Source: Sphingomonadales bacterium UBA656
GTDB lineage: Bacteria > Pseudomonadota > Alphaproteobacteria > Sphingomonadales > Sphingomonadaceae
DNA: 64,000 bases
Assembly (NCBI GenBank): GCA_002299895.1
Contig: DBOC01000014.1
Coordinates: 186,001 to 250,000 of the forward strand
Direction: 5' to 3'
Shown: in pieces, positions 51,736 to 60,775 of the stretch
Position numbering within the stretch: position 1 is the first letter of the stretch
How the letters are laid out: each line of letters starts with the position of its first letter
The notes under the pieces: model-generated
The model's database searches: none
Told to the model about the DNA's origin: nothing
The model's input: the letters and a program-made list of their open reading frames with translations, nothing else
Program-made: the position numbers and the translations under genes

Positions 51736-54000
51736 TTAGCCTTTAGCCTCATCTGAATTGGAAAGCGGTGGGGAAGAATATACTTTCGCGACCTTCGATG
51801 CCACGAACTGCGGATTGAATTTCAACGTGACGACCGCGCCGACGGGATCATTGTCTGACAAGAAGATTTCCCCGAAATGTTCTTCAATTATCTTCTTCAC
51901 AATCGCCAATCCAAGCCCCGACCCGGTGGCGCGGTTCGTGATATAGGGTTCCATAATCCGTTGGCGATCTGACGGAAGGCCAATGCCATTATCTGCAATG
52001 CGGATAACCAACGCCTCCTGATCGATCATCAAATCTACTGATATAACGCCGTCAATTGGTCCTATTTTTCTCTTTTCTTCAATGGATTCAACCGCATTTT
52101 TTAGGATGTTTGTAATCGCTTGTCCAAGCTGTCGCCTGTCAGAAATCAAAGTAGGAACTGCGACGCTTTGACGATAATTGAATGTGATGTCGGGGTGCGC
52201 GACCTCAAACAAAAACACCGCATGGCCGACGATATCGTGCACATTCTCGGCACGGAACAATGGCTTTGGCATGCGTGCAAAGGATGAGAATTCATCGACA
52301 ATATTCCGCAAATCCCCAACCTGTCGGACAATAGTGCTGGTTAACTGTTCGAAAATCGCCTGATCTTGAGGTATATTTTTGCCAAACCGGCGTTGCAGCC
52401 GTTCTGCCGCCAATTGTATCGGGGTTAGCGGATTTTTGATTTCATGCGCAATTCTGCGTGCCACGTCGGACCATGCCGCCCTGCGTTGATCTGCCAATTG
52501 CTGGCTAATATCTTCAAAGGTCACCACACGCCCTTGCTCACGCGGGGAGACTGTGACCGCGACTGTGAGCGGCTCAGGTCCGTCGCCCAATTGCACCACG
52601 CCGCGCGGGCTTTCATTAGCTAATGCAGCCAGTGCGGGCGCAACGCTTGCAAAATGTTGGCCGACGATCGTGTCATTTGCATTCCCCAGCAGCTTTTCAG
52701 CCGTGGAGTTGGCAAGTTGCACTACGCCATTACCATCAACAGACACGACGCCGGCGGACACAGATTCCAGAACGGCTTCGATAAACAGGCGTCGTTCACC
52801 AAGTTGATGATTGGTTGTTAATAACGCGCTTGTCTGGTCCTGCAGGCGCTCTGTCATCCGGTTGAACGATTGTGAAAGGAACGCAACTTCATCGTTGCTA
52901 TATTGGTCAATATCGACGCGCGCGGATAAATCCCCCTCCGCAATCAATTGTGCCGCATGCACGAGATTGTTGACCGGGCGCACGAGGCGATCGGCGACCC
53001 GCAATGCTACCCACAAGGTAATCCCAATAATCATCAGCGATACAAAATAGAGCGCGAGATTGAACTGGATTTGCAGCGCGCGCGACCGGCTGACCATATT
53101 GTCATAGTCTTGCAGCACGGATTGCGCTTTCTCGCCCAGTGCAAAGGATGGCACCGATAAAGCGCGGCTGGCGTATAAATAACTTCGCGGTGTATCGAAC
53201 AATATTGTCACCGCTTCAATTCTGTCGGCGCGGTTGGCGATAACCATCCCCTCGCCCGCATTCATCTTCTTCAGAATGTCAGCGGCAATCCAATCCTGCT
53301 TCCGTCCATCATTTTCAGTCGCAACGGCTTCTGTCCTTTGAATTCCGTCGGCACCTACAGAAACAATAGCGGATTCGCTCAACCGCCTGCGGAACACTTG
53401 CTCCAGATAATAACTCAAAAAAGCAGGATCATCGGCGTTGGTTTGGCTTAATGCATTTCGAAAGTCACCCGCCATGGTCAGCGTTTCGTCGCCAACATCC
53501 CTCGCGTTTACTTCATAATAGCCTTTTGCCAATTCCCCCGCATTTTCAAGCATCCCGCGCGCAGACCCTGAAAACCAAAATTGGACGCCGCTTTGAAACA
53601 ACAATGATGCAAAGATGACGAGAAGAACCGTAGGTACGGCAGTGATGGCAGAAAAAATCGCGACCAAACGGACGTGCAAAAGTTGTTTACTGCCAATACT
53701 GCTGCTCTCTGCGCGCTTGAGTGCGATGCGACGGCCAAACAGCACAAGTAGCAAGGTAGCTGGCAGCAAGTTGCTGACAAGCATTGTCGCAGAGGCCGCA
53801 GGCGCCAGTGGCTCAGATTGCGGCCCCTGCCCGATCAAAAACATGGCAGTTATAACGCCCATAACGATTATCATCACGGCGCTGGCAATTTCCAAAAACT
53901 TTATCGACTGACTTTTGCCGAGGATATCTTTGCCTCGCTCAAAAAGACGACGGACGGCGGAAGGAGACGTAGGTTCTTCTGCAGGGTCCATTGTTGCCAT
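51736..54000 (-). CDS. ntrY: Sensor histidine kinase NtrY
   Basis: Membrane histidine kinase of about 754 residues, partner of NtrX. Three or four membrane segments lie in the first 140 residues (for example FLEIASAVMIIVMGVITAMFL). They are followed by a large periplasmic sensing domain, another segment (FNLALYFVSLMIIGITLWVALRVA), HAMP (RLVRPVNNLVHAAQLIAEGDLSARV), PAS, and the kinase core with phospho-His in RRIAHEIKNPLTPIQLA. The ATP-binding part has IADNGIGLP and GSGLGLAIVKKI. The start is placed at the ATG at 54000 (MATMDPAEE); an ATG at 53991 is equally possible. It probably senses redox or nitrogen state, as in relatives. Confidence 0.93.
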   Translation of the reverse strand: MATMDPAEEPTSPSAVRRLFERGKDILGKSQSIKFLEIASAVMIIVMGVITAMFLIGQGPQSEPLAPAASATMLVSNLLPATLLLVLFGRRIALKRAESSSIGSKQLLHVRLVAIFSAITAVPTVLLVIFASLLFQSGVQFWFSGSARGMLENAGELAKGYYEVNARDVGDETLTMAGDFRNALSQTNADDPAFLSYYLEQVFRRRLSESAIVSVGADGIQRTEAVATENDGRKQDWIAADILKKMNAGEGMVIANRADRIEAVTILFDTPRSYLYASRALSVPSFALGEKAQSVLQDYDNMVSRSRALQIQFNLALYFVSLMIIGITLWVALRVADRLVRPVNNLVHAAQLIAEGDLSARVDIDQYSNDEVAFLSQSFNRMTERLQDQTSALLTTNHQLGERRLFIEAVLESVSAGVVSVDGNGVVQLANSTAEKLLGNANDTIVGQHFASVAPALAALANESPRGVVQLGDGPEPLTVAVTVSPREQGRVVTFEDISQQLADQRRAAWSDVARRIAHEIKNPLTPIQLAAERLQRRFGKNIPQDQAIFEQLTSTIVRQVGDLRNIVDEFSSFARMPKPLFRAENVHDIVGHAVFLFEVAHPDITFNYRQSVAVPTLISDRRQLGQAITNILKNAVESIEEKRKIGPIDGVISVDLMIDQEALVIRIADNGIGLPSDRQRIMEPYITNRATGSGLGLAIVKKIIEEHFGEIFLSDNDPVGAVVTLKFNPQFVASKVAKVYSSPPLSNSDEAKG

Positions 54001-54082
54001 TAAGACACTGTGGCATTCCTTGCGTTGCCTGAAAAGCACAAAATAGTGACAATCATGCAACGTATCGCGTTAAATCTTCGAT

Positions 54083-55504
54083 CTAACGGCTCCCTGAAGG
54101 GCCAATACCATAATCGGTCAATTTTTTACGCAAGGTATTGCGGTTTATGCCCAGCAAAGCAGCCGCCTTTAACTGATTGCCCTTCACCTGTTTCATCACA
54201 TGCTGAAGCAACGGAATTTCGAGCTGCGCTAGTGCGCGAGGATATAATTTTTCTCGCGTTGCACCGCGCTGACGCTGATCCCTCAAGAACTGCGCTACCG
54301 CCGCTTCAAAACTTGCCCCCTGCATAAGCGGCTCAGTATCTTGCGCCGGTTCCACAAATTGCATGATCGTCGCGTCGGTGATGGTATCTTCGCGACACAA
54401 TAAAGCGAGACGGTAGATTAGATTTTTGAGCTCGCGAATATTGCCGCGCCATGGCATCGTCATCAAATGACCGATGGCGTTGTCATCGATTTTTCGCATT
54501 GGCAGGCCGTCTTTTGCCGCCATGTTCAAGAAATGTTGCGCAAGCAGGCCAATGTCCTCCGTCCTGTCGCGCAATGGCGGCATTTCGATCGGGACGACGT
54601 TCAAGCGATAGAATAGATCTTCACGAAAGCCACCTTTTGCAATCAATGCTGGCAAATTTTGGTTGGTCGCGGCAACAATACGTACATCCAAGCGAATGCT
54701 CGCTTTCCCACCAATACGGCTAATCACGCCGCTTTGTAATGCGCGCAGCAGTCGGGTCTGCGCGTGCATGGGCATGTCGCCAATTTCATCAAGGAACAAC
54801 GTGCCGCCTTGTGCCTGTTCAAACCGGCCAATCGATTGGCCCACGGCTCCTGTAAACGCGCCTTTTTCATGACCAAAAAGCTCGGCCTCGATAAGCTCGC
54901 TTGGAATTGCGGCCATGTTAACGGCGACGAACGGTCCAGTCTTGCGATGGCCAAGATTGTGAATGGCTTCGGCTACCAATTCTTTGCCCGTTCCACTCTC
55001 GCCCGAAATCAAAACGGACAAGTCATTGCGCAAAAGCCGGGCCACCATGCGGTAAACATCCTGCATCGCAGCGCTTCGCCCGATCATCGGAATGTTGGCC
55101 TCGGTAAGCGACACAAAAGGCTCTTGCGCCGAGGAGCGCCTCCTTTCGATTCCTTGCTTCACTGCCAAGACAAGATCGTTCAGGTCAAACGGCTTTGGAA
55201 AATACTCAAACGCATCAATTTCGCTGGCGCGCACCGCAGTTTCTAGCGTGTTTTGCGCAGACATGATGATGACCGGCATGTCGGGCACTCTTTCCATCGC
55301 GTCTTTCAAGGTAGCGAGCCCATCACTGTCCTTCAACAGGACATCCGTCAGCATCAAATCAAAATGTCCATTGGCCAAGGCCGTGTCGCGCGCCACCACG
55401 GAATCACACAGAAATGTGTCGATATTTTCGGCTTGGAGCGCAGCACTTACCACAAGACCGATGGATGCGTCGTCCTCAACAATGAGTACCCGTGGCAGTG
55501 TCAT
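54083..55504 (-). CDS. ntrC: Nitrogen regulation response regulator NtrC
   Basis: Sigma-54 enhancer-binding activator of nitrogen-assimilation genes. The receiver domain carries D54 in LMLTDVLLKDSDG. The AAA+ domain has ISGESGTGKELVAEAIH (Walker A), the intact sigma-54 loop GAFTGA in HEKGAFTGAVGQS, and GGTLFLDEIGDMP (Walker B). The Fis-type DNA-binding domain is at the C-terminus (KGNQLKAAALLGINRNTLRKKL). Length is 473 residues. Its ATG overlaps the ntrB stop by four bases. Side by side with the degenerate ntrX, this is the one true sigma-54 activator of the cluster. Confidence 0.96.
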   Translation of the reverse strand: MTLPRVLIVEDDASIGLVVSAALQAENIDTFLCDSVVARDTALANGHFDLMLTDVLLKDSDGLATLKDAMERVPDMPVIIMSAQNTLETAVRASEIDAFEYFPKPFDLNDLVLAVKQGIERRRSSAQEPFVSLTEANIPMIGRSAAMQDVYRMVARLLRNDLSVLISGESGTGKELVAEAIHNLGHRKTGPFVAVNMAAIPSELIEAELFGHEKGAFTGAVGQSIGRFEQAQGGTLFLDEIGDMPMHAQTRLLRALQSGVISRIGGKASIRLDVRIVAATNQNLPALIAKGGFREDLFYRLNVVPIEMPPLRDRTEDIGLLAQHFLNMAAKDGLPMRKIDDNAIGHLMTMPWRGNIRELKNLIYRLALLCREDTITDATIMQFVEPAQDTEPLMQGASFEAAVAQFLRDQRQRGATREKLYPRALAQLEIPLLQHVMKQVKGNQLKAAALLGINRNTLRKKLTDYGIGPSGSR

Positions 55505-56592
55505 GCGTTCGTTTTCCCTGATGCAACCGGCAACAACAGCCGGAACGTCGTTTGCCCCTGTACCACGTCACGCTCGAACAACACGCGGCTATTCATCTGC
55601 TGCACGAGCTTGCGTACAATGGCGAGGCCAAGCCCTTGTCCATCGCGCTTTGTCGTCACAAAGGGCGAGAATAATTCGTCGGCAATATGGTCGGGAACAC
55701 CGGGGCCATTGTCCGAAATAGCAATTTCAACCGGAAGCTTAATCGACCGCCGATCAAGATCAGCATCGCGCAGAGCACCGCTCATCACATAACGCGTTGA
55801 AATGCCTATAACGCCGTCCATTCGTCCTTGCAGCGCGTCTGTCGCATTCTGCAGAAGGTTAATCAGTACCTGCACCATTCCGTCGGCATCAATCAGCACA
55901 TCCGGCAAGGAAGGGTCATAATTGATAGAAATTTCGGGCATAGCGCGGTTCGCGGCACGTAACGAACGAATGGCGCGCTCAATCAGCAAGTGAATATTGG
56001 CTGGAGCCAGCTCGGCTGGTTCCGAACGCCCAAGCTTTTGCATTTGGTCCAACAACCGCGCAATGCGGTCGACCTCGTTTACAATCAATTCCGTCAACGC
56101 GCGATTTTTTTCGTCGACAATCCTGGCCAATAATTGCGCGGCACCTTTAATTCCGGCCAATGGGTTTTTTATCTCATGCCCCAATATCGCAGGCGCGCCC
56201 ATCGCTTGCTGCTGTCCACTGTCGCGCTGATCACCGATATGCTCACGACCGCCGTTGCGGGGCGATATGACAGCGATACGCCATTCCGGCTCCTTGGAAA
56301 TCGATGCGAGATTTACATCGACTGTGATGATGCCATGGGGCGTTTTAAGCTCCATATCTTGCGCAGAAATATCGCTGTCAGCAGACAACAATGCGGCATT
56401 CATCCGATCGCTTTGGAAAACAAGCGTTTCGTCAACGCGTTGCCCTTCTAGCCGCCGTCGGCTTCGACCAAAAAAGGCCTCACTCGCGTCATTGGCGTAG
56501 GCGATGATATGTTCAGGCGAAATTAGCAGTACAGGAACCGACAGGCTCGCCAGCATTTGGTCATAATCCGGGCGATACATGGCCGGTGGCAT
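55501..56592 (-). CDS. ntrB: Nitrogen regulation sensor histidine kinase NtrB
   Basis: Soluble PAS-containing kinase/phosphatase that controls NtrC according to PII state. There is no membrane segment. An N-terminal PAS domain (SVPVLLISPEHIIAYANDASEAFFG) precedes the dimerisation helix with the phospho-His in LGHEIKNPLAGIKGAAQLL. The ATP-binding motifs are LINLLQNATDAL, ISDNGPGVP and GQGLGLAIVRKL. Length is 363 residues. It follows dusB by three bases. No glnB or glnK gene is in the window, but an SbtB-like PII paralogue is. Confidence 0.95.
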   Translation of the reverse strand: MPPAMYRPDYDQMLASLSVPVLLISPEHIIAYANDASEAFFGRSRRRLEGQRVDETLVFQSDRMNAALLSADSDISAQDMELKTPHGIITVDVNLASISKEPEWRIAVISPRNGGREHIGDQRDSGQQQAMGAPAILGHEIKNPLAGIKGAAQLLARIVDEKNRALTELIVNEVDRIARLLDQMQKLGRSEPAELAPANIHLLIERAIRSLRAANRAMPEISINYDPSLPDVLIDADGMVQVLINLLQNATDALQGRMDGVIGISTRYVMSGALRDADLDRRSIKLPVEIAISDNGPGVPDHIADELFSPFVTTKRDGQGLGLAIVRKLVQQMNSRVLFERDVVQGQTTFRLLLPVASGKTNA

Positions 56593-56595
56593 GGA

Positions 56596-57591
56596 TCAGG
56601 CGGCCGATTTAATCAGAAACGGCTCATAAAAACGCGTCAATTCGTCCATTACGACCCTTGGATCGTCAATACGGTTCATAAAGTTTCTGAACTCTGCGGA
56701 ACCATTCAACCCCTTGGTATACCAGCCAACATGTTTGCGCGCGATGCGCACCCCGACGTCGTTGCCATAATGGTCAAGCATCGCGCGATAATGGTTCATG
56801 ATAAGGTGAAATTGGGTATCGATATTCGGATCGTCGATGGTCTGTCCTGTACGGAACCAGTGCATTATTTGACCAAGTAACCAGGGCTTTCCATAGGCGC
56901 CGCGGCCAACCATCACGCCATCTGCACCACTTTGCGCCAAAGCAGTTTGCGCGTCTTCAATGCTACAAATGTCGCCATTTACAATCACGGGCAATGATAC
57001 CGCATCCTTCACTTTGCGCACAAATGCCCAGTCCGCAGAGCCCTTGTACATCTGGTTCCGTGTGCGGCCGTGCACGGTGATCATTTTTGCACCCAAATCT
57101 TCTGCAATGCGCGCAAGTTCTGGTGCATTTAGGCTATTATGGTCCCAGCCCATGCGCATCTTGACGGTCACGGGCACCGACACCGCCTTCACCGTTGCCG
57201 CAATCAAGCTGGCGGCCAAAGGCAAATCGCGCATCAACGCAGAGCCGGCGTCGCCATTGACAACTTTTTTCACCGGACAGCCCATGTTGATGTCGATAAT
57301 CGCTGCCCCGCGCTCTTCATTCAACTTTGCCGCTTCGCCCATTTCATAAGGTGTGCAACCGGCGAGCTGCATCGACACTGGCTCTTCAATAGCGTCCCAT
57401 TCGCATTTTTGGATGCTTTGCCGCGTCTCACGGATCATCGCTTGGCTGGCGATCATCTCCGTCACGTTCAGGCCGGAACCAAATTCACGCACAATCTTTC
57501 GGAAAGGCATGTCCGTAACGCCCGTCATCGGCGCCAATATAACAGGACAATCGATTTTGATGTCGCCGATATGGATAGGTTTAAGTTGCAT
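56596..57591 (-). CDS. dusB: tRNA-dihydrouridine synthase DusB
   Basis: FMN enzyme that reduces uridines in the tRNA D-loop; long known as NifR3 because it precedes ntrBC. The TIM barrel opens with VILAPMTGVTDMPFRKI, the catalytic cysteine is in NMGCPVKKVVNGDAGSALM, and MITVHGRTRNQMYKG and GDICSIEDA bind RNA and FMN. The start at the ATG at 57591 (MQLKPIHIGD) gives 331 residues; a TTG two codons earlier is the alternative. It heads the seven-gene cluster dusB-ntrB-ntrC-ntrY-ntrX-hfq-hflX and is divergent from ispDF. Confidence 0.96.
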   Translation of the reverse strand: MQLKPIHIGDIKIDCPVILAPMTGVTDMPFRKIVREFGSGLNVTEMIASQAMIRETRQSIQKCEWDAIEEPVSMQLAGCTPYEMGEAAKLNEERGAAIIDINMGCPVKKVVNGDAGSALMRDLPLAASLIAATVKAVSVPVTVKMRMGWDHNSLNAPELARIAEDLGAKMITVHGRTRNQMYKGSADWAFVRKVKDAVSLPVIVNGDICSIEDAQTALAQSGADGVMVGRGAYGKPWLLGQIMHWFRTGQTIDDPNIDTQFHLIMNHYRAMLDHYGNDVGVRIARKHVGWYTKGLNGSAEFRNFMNRIDDPRVVMDELTRFYEPFLIKSAA

Positions 57592-57673
57592 CTTCAAATA
57601 CTGCCTAAAAATTAGGCAGGCCGATACCCGCTTTCAGCTTGGCGGGCAAGTCTGCTGTCGCTAGAGCGCGCAA

Positions 57674-58816
57674 ATGGCATCTCGTCCAACCACCGTTGCG
57701 CTTATCGTCGCCGCTGGCTCAGGTAGCCGCGTAGGCGGCGCGCAGCCAAAGCAATTTCGCCTTGTACGCGGCAAACCCATGTTGTGGCATAGTTATGCCG
57801 CATTGTCGGCACACCCTGATATCGATCAAGTCTATGTCGCCATTGGTGCAGGGCAAGAAACCGAAGCAGCAGCGGCGCTGACAGGCCTTAAAGAACCGAT
57901 TTTTGTTAAAGGCGGCGCAACGCGACGAGAAAGTGTGCATTTGGGATTGGTTGCGATTGCGGCACATGCGGCTATCGATCAGGTTCTCATTCACGACGCG
58001 GCACGACCGTTTCTCCCAAGCATAGTCATTGAAGACTTATTGGACGCGCTGTTGCACGCCCCTGGTGCCGTGCCCGCTTTGCCCGTTGTCGATAGCCTGT
58101 CACGCGGCACGGATCGCTTATCCGAAACCGTCGAACGCGAAAATCTATGGCGTATCCAAACACCGCAGGCTTTTGCCTTTCAGGATATATACGCAGCACA
58201 CCAATCTTGGACGGGCGCAGAACCAACCGACGATGCGCGTATGCTAATGGCGCAGGGATGCGAAGTGCGCATCGTACCAGGCGCGGAAGCGCTCAACAAA
58301 TTTACCTTCTCAAGCGATTTTGCAGGAAACAATATGTCCTCATACCGAAGCGGAAATGGTTTTGACGTCCACCGCCTGGTACCGGGCGCCGAATTATGGC
58401 TGTGCGGCGTGCAGATACCCCATGACAGAGGCCTTGACGGCCATAGTGACGCAGATGTTGCCATGCATGCACTGACCGACGCCATTTTAGGGGCGATTGC
58501 CAAAGGCGATATTGGCGATCACTTCCCGCCAAGCGACCCACAATGGCGCGGCGCATCTTCAGATCGATTTCTAACCCATGCTATCGAACTGGCGCGCGCA
58601 GACGGATTTGAACTTTCAAATGCCGATATCACTATCATCTGCGAACAACCCAAAGTCGGTCCATATCGCGGAAAGATGCGCGAACGACTTGCAGAAATTA
58701 TGTCTGTTGATGTGGATCGGATATCAGTAAAGGCAACAACGACCGAAATGCTTGGTTTTACTGGCCGGGGCGAAGGCATCGCCGCGCAAGCGACCGCAAC
58801 TTTTGAGAAAATCTGA
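57674..58816 (+). CDS. ispDF: Bifunctional IspD/IspF
   Basis: Fused enzyme for two steps of the MEP isoprenoid route. The N-terminal IspD part (about 1-220) makes CDP-methylerythritol: IVAAGSGSRVGGAQPKQF is the CTP loop and VLIHDAARPFL the metal site. The C-terminal IspF part (about 223-380) makes the cyclic diphosphate: GNGFDVHRLVPG with Asp-x-His, HSDADVAMHALTDAILG, and VSVKATTTEMLGFTGRGEGI-like residues near the end. The fusion is common in alphaproteobacteria. It skips the IspE step, which lies elsewhere. pncC follows after two bases. Confidence 0.96.
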   Translation: MASRPTTVALIVAAGSGSRVGGAQPKQFRLVRGKPMLWHSYAALSAHPDIDQVYVAIGAGQETEAAAALTGLKEPIFVKGGATRRESVHLGLVAIAAHAAIDQVLIHDAARPFLPSIVIEDLLDALLHAPGAVPALPVVDSLSRGTDRLSETVERENLWRIQTPQAFAFQDIYAAHQSWTGAEPTDDARMLMAQGCEVRIVPGAEALNKFTFSSDFAGNNMSSYRSGNGFDVHRLVPGAELWLCGVQIPHDRGLDGHSDADVAMHALTDAILGAIAKGDIGDHFPPSDPQWRGASSDRFLTHAIELARADGFELSNADITIICEQPKVGPYRGKMRERLAEIMSVDVDRISVKATTTEMLGFTGRGEGIAAQATATFEKI

Positions 58817-58818
58817 AT

Positions 58819-59331
58819 ATGGACACCGTTTTACCCGCCGAGATTGCGAAACTGGCTGCGCGCGTTGTTGCCGAGAATAAGGCAGCGGGCCGTGTGGTTG
58901 CAGTCGCCGAAAGCTGCACTGGCGGCCTTGTCTCAGCCGCGATCACCGAAGTTCCGGGCAGCAGCGCGGTTCTTGGCTATGGCTTTGTAACCTATAGCAA
59001 TGACGCTAAGATTAAGCTCTTAGGCGTCAATGAGGACATCATCGATGCATTTGGCGCGGTGTCCGTTGGTGTTGCATGGGCCATGGCGCAAGGCGCGTTA
59101 AAGAAAAGCGGCGCAGACATCGCCGTTGCGATTAGCGGGGTGGCTGGCCCCGATGGCGGTAGCCCCAGTAAACCCGTTGGCACCGTGGTTTTTGCCGTTG
59201 CGATGAAAGGGCAAAATCCGGAAGAGGTTATGGGTGACCAAAAATCTTTTGGTGCAGACAAAAGCCGTGCTGATATCCGCGCCTTTGCAACGCTTCATGC
59301 CTTGGAGTTATTGCTTCCTCCCGCGCCATAA
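58819..59331 (+). CDS. pncC: CinA-family nicotinamide-nucleotide amidohydrolase
   Basis: A 170-residue single-domain protein like the C-terminal part of CinA, which deamidates nicotinamide mononucleotide in NAD salvage. Family motifs are VAVAESCTGGLVSAAITEVPGSS (catalytic Ser in ESCTGG), GYGFVTYSNDAK and AISGVAGPDGGS with KPVGTV. It lacks the N-terminal molybdopterin-binding-like domain of full CinA. It is translated from a start two bases after ispDF. Its last 37 bases overlap the convergent coq10-like gene. Confidence 0.92.
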   Translation: MDTVLPAEIAKLAARVVAENKAAGRVVAVAESCTGGLVSAAITEVPGSSAVLGYGFVTYSNDAKIKLLGVNEDIIDAFGAVSVGVAWAMAQGALKKSGADIAVAISGVAGPDGGSPSKPVGTVVFAVAMKGQNPEEVMGDQKSFGADKSRADIRAFATLHALELLLPPAP

Positions 59332-59753
59332 AGCGCGTCAGCACGTTCAACAAATGCCGTAGTCATCTTGCGCAGTGCGGAATCAAAAAATTGACCGGCC
59401 AACGCCTCAAAAACGCGGTTACGGAAAGAAAAATCGACGGTAAATTCAACAATCGAACCGCCACCTTCGACATCTTCGAACGACCAGGCATTGTGCAAAT
59501 GCTTCATGGGGCCATCGAGATAATCAACGATGATCGATGACTTAGGCGTCTTCACCACGCGACTGCTGAACGTTTCTCGAAGTGATTTAAATCCGACAAT
59601 CATGTCCGCAAGCATTTCGCATTCTTCATCCTTCCGGATGCGAATAGCGCTCACCCACGGCAAAAATTCCGGATAAAGGCGCACGTCTGCCACCAAATCA
59701 TACATTTGCGCTGCATTATGCGGTAAGCTTCGGCGTTCGTGATGATGCGGCAT
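59295..59753 (-). CDS. Coq10/RatA-type START-domain protein
   Basis: A 152-residue SRPBCC/START-fold protein. Family features are the N-terminal AAQMYDLVADVRLYPEFLPWVSAIR, the central VGFKSLRETFSSRV and the C-terminal FRNRVFEALAGQFFDSALRKMTTAFVERA. Mitochondrial and alphaproteobacterial homologues bind ubiquinone and help respiration; the gammaproteobacterial homologue RatA is annotated as a ribosome-associated toxin. In this lineage the Coq10 role is likelier. It sits between pncC (with a 37-base tail overlap) and lipA on the minus strand, a common alphaproteobacterial pairing with lipA. Confidence 0.9.
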   Translation of the reverse strand: MPHHHERRSLPHNAAQMYDLVADVRLYPEFLPWVSAIRIRKDEECEMLADMIVGFKSLRETFSSRVVKTPKSSIIVDYLDGPMKHLHNAWSFEDVEGGGSIVEFTVDFSFRNRVFEALAGQFFDSALRKMTTAFVERADALYGAGGSNNSKA

Positions 59754-59767
59754 TGTGCGTTGGAGCC

Positions 59768-60694
59768 TTAGCGCGCCTTAGCAAGTTGCGCCGCACGTGC
59801 ATCGCGCATCTTGGCGAAATCATCACCTGCATGGTAGCTGGACCGCGTCAACGGGCTCGCCGCAACCAAAAGAAAGCCCTTGGCACGTGCAATGGCGGCA
59901 TAAGCGTCAAACGCACCCGGTGTCACAAAATCCATGACCTTAGCATGCTTGGGCGTTGGCTGCAGATATTGCCCCATAGTCAGGAAATCGATGTCCGCGC
60001 TGCGCATGTCATCCATCACCTGATGCACCTCCATCCGCTCTTCCCCCAGCCCAAGCATCACGCCCGACTTTGTAAAAATCGACGGATCATGTCGCTTCAC
60101 CGTTTCCAGCAAACGCAGCGAGGCATAATAACGCGCGCCGGGCCGAATAGTTGGGTATAGGCGCGGCACAGTCTCTAGATTGTGATTATACACATCGGGA
60201 CGCGCGATAACGATCGCTTCAATCGCCGCCTGCGCCTTGTTACGGAAATCAGGCGTCAGTATTTCGATTGTGGTGTTGGGCGTGTTGCGCCGCAAAGCCT
60301 CAATCACTTTCACAAATTGGCTTGCGCCACCATCTGGCAGATCGTCGCGATCCACCGATGTAATCACGATATGCTCAAGCCCCATCTTGGCCGCAGCAAT
60401 CGCCACATGCTCGGGCTCGAGCGGGTCAATAGCCCGCGGTATGCCAGTTTTTACATTACAAAAGGCGCAAGCCCTTGTGCACACATCACCAAGGATCATC
60501 ACCGTGGCGTGTTTCTTGGTCCAGCATTCGCCGATATTAGGGCATGCAGCTTCTTCGCATACCGTGTTTAAATTGAGATCGCGCATTAAACGGCGCGTTT
60601 CATTAAACTCGGTACCCGTCGGCGCTTTAACCCTGATCCAGTCAGGTTTGCGTTCCCTCACTGGACGATCGGTCATGTTTATTGGAGCGTTCAT
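59768..60694 (-). CDS. lipA: Lipoyl synthase
   Basis: Radical-SAM enzyme that adds two sulfurs to octanoyl-protein to make the lipoyl cofactor, needed by the E2 protein encoded in this window. The auxiliary cluster cysteines are in CEEAACPNIGEC, the SAM-cluster ones in CTRACAFCNV, and the conserved RSSY tail appears as LTRSSYHAGD. I start at the ATG at 60694 (MNAPINMTDRP, 308 residues); the frame continues to an ATG at 60721, also plausible. It is followed by the coq10-like gene and is divergent from sbtA with short spacing. Confidence 0.95.
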   Translation of the reverse strand: MNAPINMTDRPVRERKPDWIRVKAPTGTEFNETRRLMRDLNLNTVCEEAACPNIGECWTKKHATVMILGDVCTRACAFCNVKTGIPRAIDPLEPEHVAIAAAKMGLEHIVITSVDRDDLPDGGASQFVKVIEALRRNTPNTTIEILTPDFRNKAQAAIEAIVIARPDVYNHNLETVPRLYPTIRPGARYYASLRLLETVKRHDPSIFTKSGVMLGLGEERMEVHQVMDDMRSADIDFLTMGQYLQPTPKHAKVMDFVTPGAFDAYAAIARAKGFLLVAASPLTRSSYHAGDDFAKMRDARAAQLAKAR

Positions 60695-60775
60695 AATGCC
60701 CGAATAGACGGGGCGCGCCATCTTGCCAACTGCAACTTGCCTGCTATGGGTTGCATAATCCGCAAAGGTGCAAAG

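Noticed and set aside
59295..59753. RatA toxin of a toxin-antitoxin pair
   Set aside because: No antitoxin partner is adjacent, and the lipA linkage and lineage favour the ubiquinone-binding Coq10 role.
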